Source: Sipunculus nudus (taxonomy: Eukaryota > Annelida > Sipuncula > Golfingiida > Sipunculidae). Taken from it: a DNA stretch of 64,000 nt. The notes under the pieces were generated by a model that saw nothing but the letters and a program-made list of their open reading frames with translations, made no database searches and was not told where the DNA came from. The stretch is from assembly GCA_026874595.1 (NCBI GenBank), contig CM049315.1, forward strand, positions 9,211,664 to 9,275,663. The letters run 5' to 3'. Made by a program: the position numbers and the translations under genes. Below, piece by piece: positions 23,501 through 37,200 of the stretch (positions within the stretch are counted from its first letter, which is position 1; each line of letters starts with the position of its first letter).

Positions 23501-23711
23501 AAGGAACGAAGTCCTATTGACCCAATTTTTGGCATGGTAGGAGATTATAGGGACATCTAACTGTATGCCGAAATTCTGATTCGTAGGTCCAACGGTGTCG
23601 AAACGTGTCAGTCTTACGGACGGACATCCAGACGGACGGACAGACAGACAGACGGACGACGGACAATGGACCATGACTATAGCTCAGATGACTTACAGTC
23701 AGCTGAGCTAA
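20598..23711 (+). mobile_element. Probable long ACAAG-type element, copies A5 (5' part) and A6 (3' part)
   Basis: The 5' end ACAAGGGACCCATGGGTCAC is at 20598, and the first 530 bp match 14217-14746. A matching 3' end, GATGACTTACAGTCAGCTGA followed by GCTAA, is at 23711 after GACGGACGGACAGACAG-type repeats. Between them, 22395-22990 and 23025-23560 are two diverged tandem modules about 628 bp apart (shared GATTAAATCCTTATG.ATATATG and GACCCAATTTT.GG.ATGGTAGG). Whether the two ends belong to one 3.1-kb element or to two is not certain; the stretch 21130-22395 has no internal evidence. Confidence 0.6.
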
Positions 23712-25591
23712 AAATATTATGTGATATTCTATAGCCCTTTCATTACTTATAACTACTATAAAATCAAATACTTATTGAAGAAAGGCAAAATAAAGATGGT
23801 GACTTAGCTACAAAACTCAGGGATTTAAAATTCAAGGAAAGAGGGTTAATTTCATGGACTTTAAAGGCCTTGATATTTTCTCTTTTAATTCAAGCACTTT
23901 TATGATTGTGATGATATTGCATCTACATCTATAGAGCTGCAGCAAATTTTGCAATGTAGAAGGCTTCATAAATGTACATGGCTTTATCAATGCAACAGCA
24001 TAGCCAACCATGAAGACTCAAATACACATTTAACCTGCAAGCATAAAATGATGCAATGAATTCTGCTATATCAGATCTGTACAACTAACTTTCCCTTGAG
24101 TGAGTCCCTTTGTGACTAAACAGCAACAGTCCTCACAGTTAAGTACAACAGGACATTTTAAGGGACTGTGATGTGTTATGTACTGACTCCTCTTTTTGGT
24201 ATTTTCAATACAGGTAAAACTCATAAGGAAATACAAACTCTGGTAACAAAGGTGACATATGAGTAAAACAGGCCACCTGGGATGAAAATGGGCTGCAGCA
24301 GCAGGACCAATTAATTACCAGGTGAGGACAGGTGAATTCAGGTACAAAATGAACAGCTGGCACATGAGTATGCATTAAAAAGTGATATGCTATCATTACA
24401 TTTCATTTGTAATGGTTACAATATTATTTTGTACATTTTCTGGATTTAAAATGTATAACATCAAAGTCTGACTGTTACATCATCAATTTTAAAAAAAAAG
24501 ACTACAAAAGTAGAACTGAAAATATCACAAACGAACCTTTACTTTATTTCTTCAAATTATTAAATCAATTACCAGTGTTATCAGAAAATACAAATTGTCA
24601 TTTTCAAGAAGGCCCTTTCAATTTTGTTTTTATTACTGGTACGGGTTCTTATTGAATTTTATCATAAATTGCAATGAAACGATGAAATATTTCTTTTAGG
24701 GGATTTTATTAGTGAAGAATTCATGTGAACAATTATTAATAGAGTGCATGTCAAGAAGCCTTTCCTAAATCCATACCCAAGCATTTTTCTGTCTTTAAGT
24801 GAAACTGATGACTCTCTTTTTTTTTTAAATAAAATACCAGACTGAACAAGTGACAAGTTTTCTTATATACCAAAAACAAAAATAGTGAGGTTAATCATAC
24901 AAATGCCATGGTATATTGTTATGGTTTTGTTTCCCTTATCACCAAGGGTTATGTTGAAATACCAGGTTATAACACTTAAACAAGCTGGTTCTCATATCAA
25001 CCACAATTACTGGCACTTCATAACAGCAAAATGATCCCAGAAACTCAGGGTTTTTTTAAACTAAGAAGCCATTCAACCAGAACAATCAGCAGTGCTTTGG
25101 CAAATCTTGACAGCCCAGTGTTGCTGCGGTGTTTTTATCTTCACAGAAGTCTTACTCTGTATAAACACTGATCAGACGGTGATAACAACAGGCTGTGCTG
25201 CTACGGAGGCTGGTTAAGAAGCCGCAGTCATGGCTGGAAGCAACCTTTTAGGAGGACTATCTTTGTCTGCTTCATGTCGGCATTTCCCGCCGTCACCGTC
25301 AAAATGTCAGAAACAGAAAGGAATTCCATCCATAAAGCTTGCTGTGCTTCCTAGTTCCTATGATTTCCACTCTGTGTTAGTAGAATTATACCAATCATGT
25401 AGAAATCTGAGATGACAGCAGTGCACAAGATGGATTCCAGAAAATTAAGTCTAGTCCAATTTCACTGAAAATTTTTCTCTCTGTAATTAAGAGTTCTTTG
25501 TAACTTGGAACAAAAAAAAGTCTTGGTTTCTTCACAATTTATTGGAAAATATTCAATTTATACATGCTTTGTTTCAGGGTACCATATTACT
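23712..25591 (-). other. Intron b-c, no recognised feature
   Basis: Ordinary AT-rich sequence. The open frames at 24205-24396, 24662-24856 and 25230-25415 show no motifs. Confidence 0.5.
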
Positions 25592-26706
25592 GTAAATTGT
25601 TGACTTTGAATGAAATTGAAACATCTTTGTAAAACTTTATGCCTGATTTCCTTAACAAAGGTCCTTATAAAATATCTGACAAAACAGTTTGTCTGTCAGG
25701 TCTGGGCAATAAAAGAATGTATTCATCCATCATTATAAGCACTGCCTGATTAGACCATTAAACAAACAGCATTTATTGATGCCTATTTCCGAAGGGTGTA
25801 AATTGTTGACTTTGAATGAAATTGAAACATCTTTGTAAAATTGCATGCCTGATTTCCTTAAAAAAGGTCCTTATAAAATATCTGACAAAACAGTTTATCT
25901 GTCAGGTCTGGGCAATAAAAGAATGTATTCATCCATCATTATATCACCAGTGTGATAATTTTATGATAATTCAAATCATTATATTTTACCAATTTTCATT
26001 AGATATTATAAGGTGATCACTCCTATCGAATGAAACAGGTAGTTAGTAGACTTCTGTGCAGGATAACTTTCTAATTACAATTCAGTTTATTATTTAACTG
26101 CCAGCCCTTTGATCAGTGTTCACAAAGAATTCATTAATAAGCATGTTCATACATTTGACTGGGTTTACTCTTAAAGTGACAGGCACAGATAAAACTAATT
26201 AATTAACAGTTTAGACTTAGGTGTTCACAGGAGGGCAAGAAAGGTGTTGAATGTATTACACAATATGTCTTGTATTAATGCTGTAAGAAATTCCTTAATT
26301 GCAATTATTATTTTGGGCAAATGTATAAATAGAGATACTGGTTACTGAACCAGGGAGTGAAGGTCAGAGCTAAAGAGAGGAGAGTCGAAGAGTTAGAGAA
26401 CTAGGAAAGAGAGAAGAGACAGGAATAAGAACAGGAGTTAATACAGAGAGAGAGAGACAGAGAACAGAATCAGTTAAGTGGAAAATAGGGCAAACTATCA
26501 GAATATATATTTTGGACATTTGTTATTGTTAACTTTGATTGAATAAACTTGGAAGTAAATTACATCTGGATTAAAGAATTTTTCTATCTGAGAAATCAGC
26601 AATCTGTGAACAAAAGCACGTAAACAACTGGACGGTGATAATTATAAGCACTGCCTGATTAGACCATTAAACAAACAGCATTTATTGATGTCTATTTCAG
26701 AAGGGT
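25592..26706. repeat. 206-bp tandem duplication, second copy split by an insertion
   Basis: Copy 1 is 25592-25797. Copy 2 is 25798-25941 plus 26645-26706. Shared landmarks: TTGACTTTGAATGAAATTGA at the start, GTCAGGTCTGGGCAATAAAA in the middle, TAAACAAACAGCATTTATTG near the end. The copies are almost identical, so the duplication is recent. Confidence 0.93.
25942..26640 (+). mobile_element. 699-bp insertion with short inverted ends and ATTA target repeat
   Basis: Comparison with the uninterrupted first copy shows the empty site CATCATTATAAGC. The insertion is flanked by ATTA (25938-25941 and 26641-26644), extendable to ATTATA, and its ends are TATCACC and GGTGATA. Inside are TGTATAAATAG, a purine-rich stretch, and GAATAAAC near the 3' side, an order reminiscent of an LTR (TATA box, then poly(A) signal). 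It lacks TG...CA ends, so a solo LTR is only one possibility; a short terminal-inverted-repeat element is the other. Confidence 0.7.
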
Positions 26707-29331
26707 TTATTTTTTTACTCAACAAGGGAAGTCATAATTATATTAGCAAATGTTTATTCATGTACAGTATTCTATTTGCAATTTATATCTGCTTTTATGA
26801 CAAGTAGTAGATCCCTGATGAAACATTGTCCAAACTGTCAGAATACCTCACTATTTCATAACTTTCATATTTTTTTTTTTTTATAAAATTTCATAAACTT
26901 TCCTGTGATGAAATTTCAAAATACAAGTTAATGATTTATAAATAATTTAGTAATATTTACAAAACTACCATCATTATTATGCGGTGATGCTGATGATCAT
27001 TATATTACACATAAGATGACATTCAGTTATCACTGTTTGGAAGCAGAAGATTTACTGATGCTGCCAGAGTACCTTGGTCTTGGTAAAACATCTGTCTCTA
27101 TTAAAACTGATACAGCCTTGTTGGTGAACATCGGTCTGATTGATGAATTACGTAAAAACTGCCTTCTCCTGTGGTTTTATCCCATTAATTATTGAATGGT
27201 GTCCATGTTTTCATGCTCTTCTGCTGGTTACTGCTGTCACGGTAATGAAGTGTCCTTCATTACCTGGTCAGGTATAAAAATAGTTTCATTATCATTTAAT
27301 TAATAAATGGAGTAGAATGAAAGTCTTACTTTGGATCAATGCAATGCATCATATATGCATTTCTTCTATTTGAAAACTGAACAGTCAGAGAAGTATCAAT
27401 ATTCATTATTGGTCAGTTTTCTCTTTGTGAAATATGTTAATTTTGTGTCTCTCATGTTTTCCCTTACACTTTAACTGCTTGGACCTAAATAAAAAGAGAA
27501 GATTCATGTCCTGTGAGTATAGGTCCTTATGTTTGATTCTTAATACTAACTTATCTCTCTTACAAAAGATTGCCAATTATAAGATTATTCTTCTTGCCTG
27601 TTAATACAGGAATATAAATTTACACATGAATGTCTTTGGCATATGTAGCATGGAAGTCATGCAGGACTTAAAAGAATAATATTTCACAGACAGCACATAC
27701 ACCACAGTATCCCAGCTAGAGCCTTCCATATGGTCCCTATTTATACACGGTGGTGATGTCAAAAGAAAGTACTAGGACTTTCAACACAGTTCCACAACTA
27801 TTTCCATATATTGTGGAGATGTGGATGCTGAGCCAAGGCAGAGATGGTTATACATCTGGGCACATACGCAGGAAAGATTTTTGGTCTGTTTGTATATTCA
27901 TGCACAAGATGGGATTTCAGACCTTTTAGTGGGCAAGAAATCGGTTGTTTTGTCTGTATACATATTTGGTTTGCATTATTAATTTTGTGCTCTGATGTGA
28001 TATCAGACTATTAAACAGAATATTTCTGGAAGTTTCAGGTTATGGGAACTTTTGGGACCACTCAATAATGAAAGATAACAGAAGTGAAAATTAATTATTC
28101 AAATAGAAAAAACTGACAATAATTAGTTAAATAACTGCCATTTATTTTGCTGATTATTATATAATTTAACCTTGGGAATTTATCACTTTCTTGAGATAAA
28201 AAAAAACAAAATAACAATCAGCATTCACAAGGTTCCCCATCAAAGTTCATGCATTTTGTATCATCCAGCCTTACTATATATTAAAGTTTGTCTAATATCT
28301 GCTTCATGGAATCATCCTGTTTTTCTCCTGTTTTCCCTTTGATTATCTGGCTCAGTGTGAAGACCACAAAATAAGCAAGAACATATTCTGAATGAAGACA
28401 AAATCTAAAATATTTAAGCAGTCACGGTTCTTGAATCCAAAGAGAAAGTTTGCATTTGGTTTTATAATACAGCCGATAAATGAAACATCTGAAAAACTGG
28501 GTAACAATAGTATTTGTATTACCAGTTGACCATGTATGTATATCTGTAACCTTGATTATCAGTACAAATTATATCCATCATGATATATTCAGACTCTGCT
28601 AATCGAAGTTCTATTCTTAGATGTGTGGAAGATGAGGTTAAATATCCTTGTAACAGAATCATAAGCCTTTCCACTCTGCCTCAGTGTCAACGGCTCATCC
28701 GTGATGTCGTCCACTTAAACAGTTTAATGACAGCACCTGATCACATCTGATCAATTTAATTTAGGTCTGGCCTGCCTGAAAGCAATCCCATGATCTAGTT
28801 ACTGTGAATACCTAAGTGAGACCACAGCTTTAACAGAATAAGGGCTACTCCATCAAGCCTCTGTTCCTCTCTTATATCTCCATCACTATTGTATTCTGGG
28901 AACATTAAGATCAATGATGGATCTCTGTACAATCTCAGCCATGTTGGATGGAGACCCTGACATATGTCATGATGTACATGTCTCGCTGGAAGATGGCCAC
29001 CTGCAAAATGCACTCTGCTTTCTCTACTACATTTTTTTAAACCAGGTACCTCCACTTATCAATGACACAGAGCAGAAGGAATCATCAACAGTATGACAAG
29101 ATAAAAAGATCAATATAAAAGGTATCCCAGGTTTGCTGTATCTCTGTTTCTCAAAGCTTGCATCTTTTTATTTTGAGATATATAAGGTATCTCAGGTTTA
29201 GTGTATCTCTTTTGTTTTAAATTGCTTGCATCTCCATATTTCACCTTTCACAATCTGTGCCGCTTAATCTAAGACCCTCTTAAGGATTATTGTTTGATAT
29301 CAATTTATCATTACAGGGACAACCTGTGATA
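26707..29331 (-). other. Intron b-c, no recognised feature
   Basis: AT-rich, no exon or repeat boundary supported. Confidence 0.5.
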
Positions 29332-29948
29332 TACCAATGCCATATATGATACTGTCATGATGTACTGTCATTTACCAATACCATAAATGATATTGTCATG
29401 ATGTACTGCCATTTACCAATACCATAAATGATATTGTCATGATGTACTGCCATTTACCAAATACCATAAATGATATTGTCATGATGTACTGCCATTTACC
29501 AATACCATAAATGATATTGTCATGATGTACTGCCATTTACCAATACCACATATGATATTGTCATGATGTACTGCCATTTACCAATACCATATATGATATT
29601 GTCATGATGTACTGCCATTTACCAATACCATAAATGATATTGTCATGATGTACTGCCATTTACCAATACCATAAATTATATTGTTAAGAAGTACTGCCAT
29701 TTACCAAATACCATAAATGATATTGTCATGATGTACTGTCATTTACCAATACCATATATGATACTGTCATGATGTACTGTCATTTACCAATACCATATAT
29801 GATATTGTTAAGAAGTACTGCCATTTACCAATACCATATATGATACTGTCATGATGTACTGCAATTTTCCAATACCATAAATGACATTGTCATGAGGTAC
29901 TGTAGATTAACCAATATGCCATATATAACAGTGTCATGATGTACTGCT
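29332..29948 (+). repeat. 41-bp minisatellite, about 15 copies
   Basis: The unit contains CCATAAATGATATTGTCATG and ATGTACTGCCATTTACCAAT plus one A. Variants carry ATATATGATACTGTC or TTGTTAAGAAGTACTGCC. The edges (29332-29400 and 29880-29948) are most diverged, the centre most uniform. The period is not a multiple of three and both frames hit stops, so it is not coding. Confidence 0.95.
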
Positions 29949-32118
29949 GCACCAGTACATAATTAGAGAACTATAATATTCATACATTTTAAACCACTTT
30001 GTCCAGTACTGTCATATTCTGGCTGCCTGAAGGCAATATAAAAGCAGATTCAAAAAGATTGTAATATATTTATTATACACTCAACACAAAAAAACAACAC
30101 TGTATGAATATTATAACAGAATATAAAAACATTCACTGTTTTTAGCTAGCAACATATTTTGTATTAATTATGATCAGAATATATATGCAACATGCCATGA
30201 ACCTTACATGGTAATATGGTCTTCAATGCAGGTATGTTGTAATAGATATGTTGCCTCTATGTAATACAAGGATGAGCTCTTAGTGATAACTTTTTCACTC
30301 AGTTTGGAGTTGATTGCAAAGAAAAAGTTTGAATCTTTTTCATCCAAAGGGTTAGGGCCCCTGACCTAAATAAGTAAATGTACTCCAAGAGGGCTGATAC
30401 ATGCAAATGCCAGGAAATTGTGTTCCTGTAAGTTACCTGTATCTGGTTGATAATAAGCATAATAAATTGATAATTAATTGTATATATATGAACTGGTAGG
30501 TACAGGTGAAGAGGAGTGATAGGAAGTCTGCATAAAAGGTTTAGATGAAATGTGTTCCATAAAACATATACACCAATTGAAGTTCAAACAATCTAACAGT
30601 GCAAAAATACCTAAACAAAAATTGAATTTCATGTATGATAAGTGGGATAAATAACTTTCAAACTGTTATCATTCACTCAGTTTTTGAACAACACGTTAAA
30701 TTTGCAATGATAGAGATGGCAGTTTTCCAGACTGCAGAGATACATGTGCTGAGGTATCAACATGGTCTGGGATTTTTTTTTATGCTAACAGCAAAAAGTT
30801 ATTTCAGATCCCATTCAGTTAATGCATTATATCATATGTCACTGCACCTTCCATCTGATGAGATAGGTTTATATTTAATGTTATGTAAATAAGAAAAATA
30901 AGGTATGGATGGCTTTCATCTGTACACCTGCATTCTGTTAGGGCTGAAATGGGTGACCAATTTTTTACTTGAGTACCAAATATATATTACCCCACCTGCA
31001 TGGCCTCAAGTTTTCATTGCATGGCAACAATGTAAAGCTTCAAACAACATCTGTTATGTAGAATTTTAACTTCCTCCTAAAGAAACAAGTATTTTATGAG
31101 TAATTGGTTTTAAGAAACAAAGTATCATAACAGACTTCTGTTAGTTGACTAGCACAGTTTTAATGCCCTCAGATAATGTATAAGTTATGGACTCAAGTAC
31201 TCAGTAATTATTACAGGGTCCCTTGTCAGCACTACATTCTATACAGAAGATTCACTATATATACAGCTGCATTCCATATAGAAAATGATTTAGACCAATA
31301 CCTAGCTAACATACACACACTTGATTAGCTAGAGGAGTAACATCCATTGGTCTGGGGAGTAAATAATAGAAATTGAGTATTACTGTAAAGGATGTAACAA
31401 TAATGAGGCGTAAAAATCTATGCTTTCATCTGTGTACTGATAGCATTATAAATTCATGAGGCTATAAATGGTAAAGCTGAAAAAGAAAGACTCGTTCCTG
31501 GAACAAAAGCATACAGCGAGGCTGATCAGTACATTAAAGTAATTATCTTATAATACTACTGATTATATCCTGCTTCTCACCAATATTTTTCCTCATCAAT
31601 ATTCATGAACAATCACTTTCTAACCATTCAGGGAGTAATGACAGATCCCTCTATATAGCCAGTGGAAATTGACGGACAAAAGCAGCATACAGCAGAAATA
31701 AAGCAAACAAGCTGACAGGCAGTCATTACACTTGGAAGCTGCATATTTATCTACATATATTCAAGTAAGCCTGTAATAAAGGTTCAAAATACTGTGACAA
31801 TATTTTTAACTGTCATCAAATACAGTGTTACTGGGTTTTTTTTTATATGAAAAACTCAAAGATACATCTTTTCCAAGCGATCAGCCTTTAAAAATAAATA
31901 AAATAAATCTTTAAAATTAACATTTCTTTTTAATCAGACTAAAGTACTTTCCTTAGAAAAAAAAACCCAGGAAAATATAGCACTGTATAAAATCATATTT
32001 GATATTTAAAAAAAAAATTTTAATTATCAATTTTCCAGTTGTTTTCTGAATTATCTGGTATCAAACATATTTTCTGGCTGGGTGCTTTGAACACTTCAAT
32101 TTTCCACTGGTAAAATAA
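29949..32118 (-). other. Intron b-c, no recognised feature
   Basis: AT-rich with short A and T runs. The open frame 30635-30892 shows no recognisable motif. Confidence 0.5.
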
Positions 32119-34218
32119 CTAGAATACGGGTAGTCGACAAGCGACTGTGTAACCACCAAAATCAGAGTAGGACAGGTGAAGTGAGGCATGGATTGAGTGG
32201 CAAGGGTAAATAGAATTAGATGTGTTACATATTAGCATGGATGTCTGCCACCTAAACATGATTGTAGGTGGCGCCACCTGTAATATGAACGAGAAACTAT
32301 CCAAGATGTATACACATGCAAAATTTCAGGTGGAAAAGTCAAACCACTGCCAATATATGAGTGATTTTAACCATAGCAGACAAACAGATGGACGCTGTGC
32401 AAAAATAATTGCAGGTGGCGCCACCAATTTCTTGTATGATAAAGAGCTATGTGAGATCTAAACACATTCAAATTTTCAGGAAGATACTTCAAACCAGTCT
32501 GGAGATATTAGCATGGATGTCTGCAGCATGAATGTGAATGTAGGTGGCGCCACCTGTCATAAAATCAAGAAAGCTATCCAGGATGTATACACATGCAAAA
32601 TTTCAGGTGAATAAGTCAAACCATACGCTCCCAAGGCAGCAGAAATCTTTCGCATCTAAAGAAGCTAATGATTTTCACACTGCCTGCCTTGACCATTTAT
32701 GATACATTTAGACACTAGGTGGTGGGTCGCCATGTGGCAGCCAACCAAATGCCAGTAAACAAACATTCAAAGGCATATTATGGCTCCGCCCATAGCAGCG
32801 CTCCAAAAGCGCTTCAAGTGCCTTCAAGTGGTTACTCTTAGTAAAAAGTAGTCAAATTTTAATTGCCCCCTCTACGATGGGACCGATTCAATTGTAACAT
32901 TAGTTAGCGTAGCCATGTATCAATATGCTAGCAAAACGAAAACCAGCCAGCGAGGTGTGAACGGAGCATATTTTGTTACATTTCGTTTGATATTACATCT
33001 CACCTGCTGGGCATCCTATGTACACAAGGACTAGCGCAAACCACGTGCGGGGTCATTCTCTCTGAGCCTGTGCCACAGACTGTGGCCAATTCAAACGGTT
33101 GCCGGGGTGATGAGCTGTTTCTCAAAACAAATGTTACAACAGTTGCTCTGTGTATTCCTTGCTTGGCTGGTGACCCTCTTGCTGGCAACACAGCCTGATA
33201 ATTATGTAGATTCCTTGTCGCATCAGTTGTGTGTGGCATATCAGGCATTGTTCACATGCAGTCAAGAGGTCCACAAATGTTTATGGAATAAGTTTGTGGT
33301 CTAGCTCATACAGAATGGCCTCTTCAACCCCTAAAAAAATGTGCCAACATTATTTATATTGCTATTTATTAATCATGTGACTATATCAGCCAACCATAGA
33401 GGTTGTGTCTTCGAGCACAGGGTCTCATCCGATTGGACCAAAATACAGTGCTCCCCTCTGGTGTAGAGATTCAGGATACAAGGTCATAACAAACGGCGCT
33501 TACGATAAAGGTAGTAGGCCTTTAGGTAAAGCGCTGTGTAAAGAGTGTAGTCAAACCACTGCCAATGTATGAGTGATTTTAGCACAAGTCAAACGAATAG
33601 ATGGACGCTGTGCATAAATGGTTGCAGGTGGCGCTACCAGTTTCTTGTATGATAATGACTTATGTAAGATCTTAACACATGCAAATTTTCAGGAAGATAC
33701 GTCAAACCAGTCTGGAGATATAAGCATGGATGTCTGCAGCGTGAACGTAGGTGGCCCACCTGTCATAAAATCAAGAAAGCTATCCAGGATGTATAAGCAT
33801 GCTGAATTTCAGGTGAATTAGTCAAACCACTGCAGAGATATCATTGATTTTAACCCAAGGCAGACAAACAGATGGACACTGTGCAAACATGATCACAGGT
33901 GGCGCCACCATTTTTTGTGTATGTTATAAAGCTATCCAAGGGCTACATTTGTACAAAATTTTTTTCCTGATTGGTCGAACGAGTCTGAAGATATGTGGGT
34001 TAATGTTTCAAAACAGACGCTCAGATGGACGCACAGGAGAGAGGAAAGGTCAGAGGTCAACGCCGACTGGTTAGGCACAGGTTCACATGTGACCCCATAA
34101 TTGGTGTAAGTTTCGGAAAAATCAGTCCGGTAGTCTCAAAGGAGTTCTCAGGAAACTAACGCGGCCGCAGCGGAACCCGGTCAAAAACATTGTATCCACA
34201 AAACTTTGTTTTGGCAGA
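32119..34218 (-). mobile_element. Non-autonomous Helitron, copy B2, carrying an insertion
   Basis: Minus strand: A|TCTGCCAAAACAAAG at the 5' end, and a perfect hairpin AGTCG-CTTGT-CGACT followed by ACCCGTATTCTAG|T at the 3' end. The interior modules hold GGTGGCGCCACC as in B1 and B3. Positions 32624-33549 are a separate insertion flanked by a 9-bp duplication of Helitron sequence. Without it the element is about 1.17 kb. Confidence 0.85.
32624..33549. mobile_element. 926-bp insertion inside Helitron B2 with 9-bp target-site duplication
   Basis: Helitron sequence GTCAAACCA occurs on both sides (32615-32623 and 33550-33558), while other Helitron copies have it once. The insert has 7-bp ends TACGCTC and GAGTGTA (inverted match with one mismatch). 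Base composition is less AT-rich than its surroundings, with several CpG and GCGC sites. Overlapping open frames of 82 codons (minus) and 65 codons (plus) around 33000-33304 show no transposase motif. A 9-bp duplication fits Mutator-like elements and is also near the 8 bp of hAT elements; the superfamily is undecided. Confidence 0.72.
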
Positions 34219-37200
34219 TATTATTACAATGCTTTGTGGAATATAAAGTGCAAATCTTCTAGGTGTTTTGCTAAAGTGGCTAACTGAAATGTTTACTGTA
34301 CTAGGATCTTGAAAGTAATTCTCTTTTTTACAGGGAGCCAGTGCAGATGCTGTAAATCTGGTGTTCTATGTTCTCAATAAAGCTTACACCAGAAAAGCTA
34401 TGTGAAAAATTTAACCCTACCCCCATTCAGTCTTTTGATATTTAGTAATGTTCCAACAGCTAGTATTACAGTATGCATCATTATTATAAGTAACTAATAG
34501 ATGATTAGGTAAATATACTGAATACAGAATATTTTTGGAAAGATGAATGAGCAAAGTTCTAAAGACCACAAGAAGTTTTCATTTTTGTTAAACAAATGTG
34601 GGCTATTTTTTTCCTGTTGTGCTACTATCTAAAGCTTAAAACACATAAAATTTAAAAAAAATACCAGAAATCAAATTTTATATATTGGAAATCAGAATAT
34701 TAGTATCTTTTTTTTGTGTTTTTTTTTATGTCTAAACAGGGACTTTCAAAATGAAAACTAGATGTCTCTATAATGAAAATTTGACTTGTATAATAAAACA
34801 ATTTTAGTATGAAACACCAAACAGGAAAATGTGAAAAATGTTCCCAAAGAATTCAAAGAAACAAAATTCACTGTTTTTATCAGAAGTATCCAATTCCATT
34901 CAAATTACTTCAACAAAGTTCCAGTTTAAAAGACCTTCAGTGTGCTGCATTAACCAGCATTTGCAGACAGTATAGTGAAACTAATACATTAGTAGTATAT
35001 TCACTGTATAAACACAGGGGACAGGCTACCAGGATATGAGACCAAACATAACAGAATTATATCTCCCTTCAGGGCTAATAAAATTCATTCACTTTTCCTG
35101 ATTTGAGGTATTTTTATCAAATTCTCATACTTTACCCTGAAATGAAAAAGGGAAACTAATTTTCTCATGTCTTCCATGATTTCCAGGATGAATGGAGACT
35201 GCCCGTTCAGACTGGAGTACATCAAACATGAATTAAGCAATATTTCCAGCATATGATCCAATCAGACAAAAGTTGCAAGCCTATCTACAATAAAGGCAGG
35301 AACTGATCAATGCAATTCAAATCTGAAACCATGGTGAGCTATGCAACCTGATCCTGTATCATAAGTCCCAGAATAATATTTTTCTGGCAGTTTGTAACAT
35401 CTTATAGTTGGCTACAAAAACCTTTCATTACTGGGACATCAAGGAGCCTTCCAAGAAGCAGGCACTCAGGCGACACGAGTTCTTGTCATCACACCAGATT
35501 TTATGGAGTTCATCTCATCTCTGAAACATGACCCCTCCCAACCAGAATCTGTCTAATTAGTACTTCTCTAATCAATCACTACCCTCACTGGGTCACCAAA
35601 ATTAGAATCTGTCTCATGGAAATATGTCCAACTGATCTGTGCAGTTAAAATGTGGAGATTTTCCTTCTGGCATGGTTTTCACCATTTCAGTTGATTTCTT
35701 TTGTTTAGTTGGAACAAACACCACTTATATTTTGGGTTCTTTTTTAAAATAAGGATAAATAATTCCTGAAAGTTTCATATAAAATGTTCAATGTTTCATG
35801 TAATCCTGCAATTAATGCAGAAAAAAATAACTGAAAATCAAGTCTAGCATACTATCATTTTTTTTAACCTGTAAGACTCAAAAGAAATTAAACACATTTA
35901 AAAAGCAAATAAAAAAGATGAGAAATCACTTTGTGTTAATCATAAATGGATCAAAGTCTTTAAAGTTTAGGTACAGTATACATACCCCTTTGAAAATTTC
36001 AATTTTTTTAAATTAAAAAATGGACCATCCATGATTAAAACCTACAAACTATTCCATTGTTGGGTGCTCACTAATTTTTTACCATCATTATGAAACACTA
36101 TACAGCTACTCTTGACACACATGACAATAGGAGAACTGTATGAGTATTTCACTAGTAGAAAATTAAATATCTTATTCAAAATTTATAACTGTATAGTTCA
36201 TGGCAATGGATGCCTCTTCATGAAGTAGGTGACATCTTTAAGCTTACAATGTATTTAAAAATAATTCATCAAATTAAATATTTCAAATTAATTGTTTTAC
36301 TCAAATTCTTACAACATATTTAAAATATTTCATTGAATCAATATTTTTTTTATTCTGGTTCTCTGCAAGGTTTGGTGTTGGTTTCCTTATATGAAACTGA
36401 GGGAGTATCTGATTTTTTCAAGATAAACAGGAATTGTAAAAAGACATAAAAACTGAAGGGCAACTCTAAGGGATGAACATGCATATTCAGGTGACAAGAC
36501 CAATATCATACACCTGCCATAATTATTCACTGCTCTCACAGCATTCACCCCCTGATGCTCAATATAAAGTCAAGGCAGACCAGATGGCAGACCGATCTCA
36601 AGTAAATTACCACAACGCCTACCAGGTGCAATACATTTCTGGCCAATAAACAGACATATTAGGTTAAAACTTCACCCCTTAATGCCCCAGAAGGTGGACA
36701 ACTGATTAATGTAACTAGAAATGCCATGAAATTCAATTTTTGGAGTGGTCATAGGCTGACTTTTTGTAGGCAGGATATTTGAACAAATGAATTGCTTAGG
36801 TCAAAGTAAGTTATACTGACATGACTTACAGGGTTTTCTGGGTTTCAGCAAATTAATCGTTGTTGAAAATATATCATGATATTTTGTAAAATGTCTGATT
36901 AATAACTGTTCTCTACAAATGGAAAAAAGTAACCTTTGCAAAGTCACTGCATGCATTCAAGTTTGAGAAAGGGATTCTGTTTTTTCAGAGTACAAGTTCT
37001 GTTAGAAAGTTGGTAAGAATCATATATATCCCAATATTTCTGATTTGGCAGCAGTACAAATAAAAGCCATTTATAATATATTTTATTAAGGCAAGGACAA
37101 TAAATTAACAAAGACAAAATTTATAAGGTTTACAGAGAACTGTGTTCTTTTTGCTTTTTCTTCTATGGGAAAACAAAGAAAAAAAAGAATTATTTGTATT

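Noticed and set aside
29332-29948. 41-bp array as a splice-site array like the 42-bp one
   Set aside because: No exon adjoins it, no consistent GT donor context recurs in the gene's sense orientation, and the period is not a codon multiple.
33000-33304. Open frames inside the 926-bp insertion as a transposase
   Set aside because: They overlap on opposite strands, are short, and lack catalytic motifs; the insertion appears non-autonomous.
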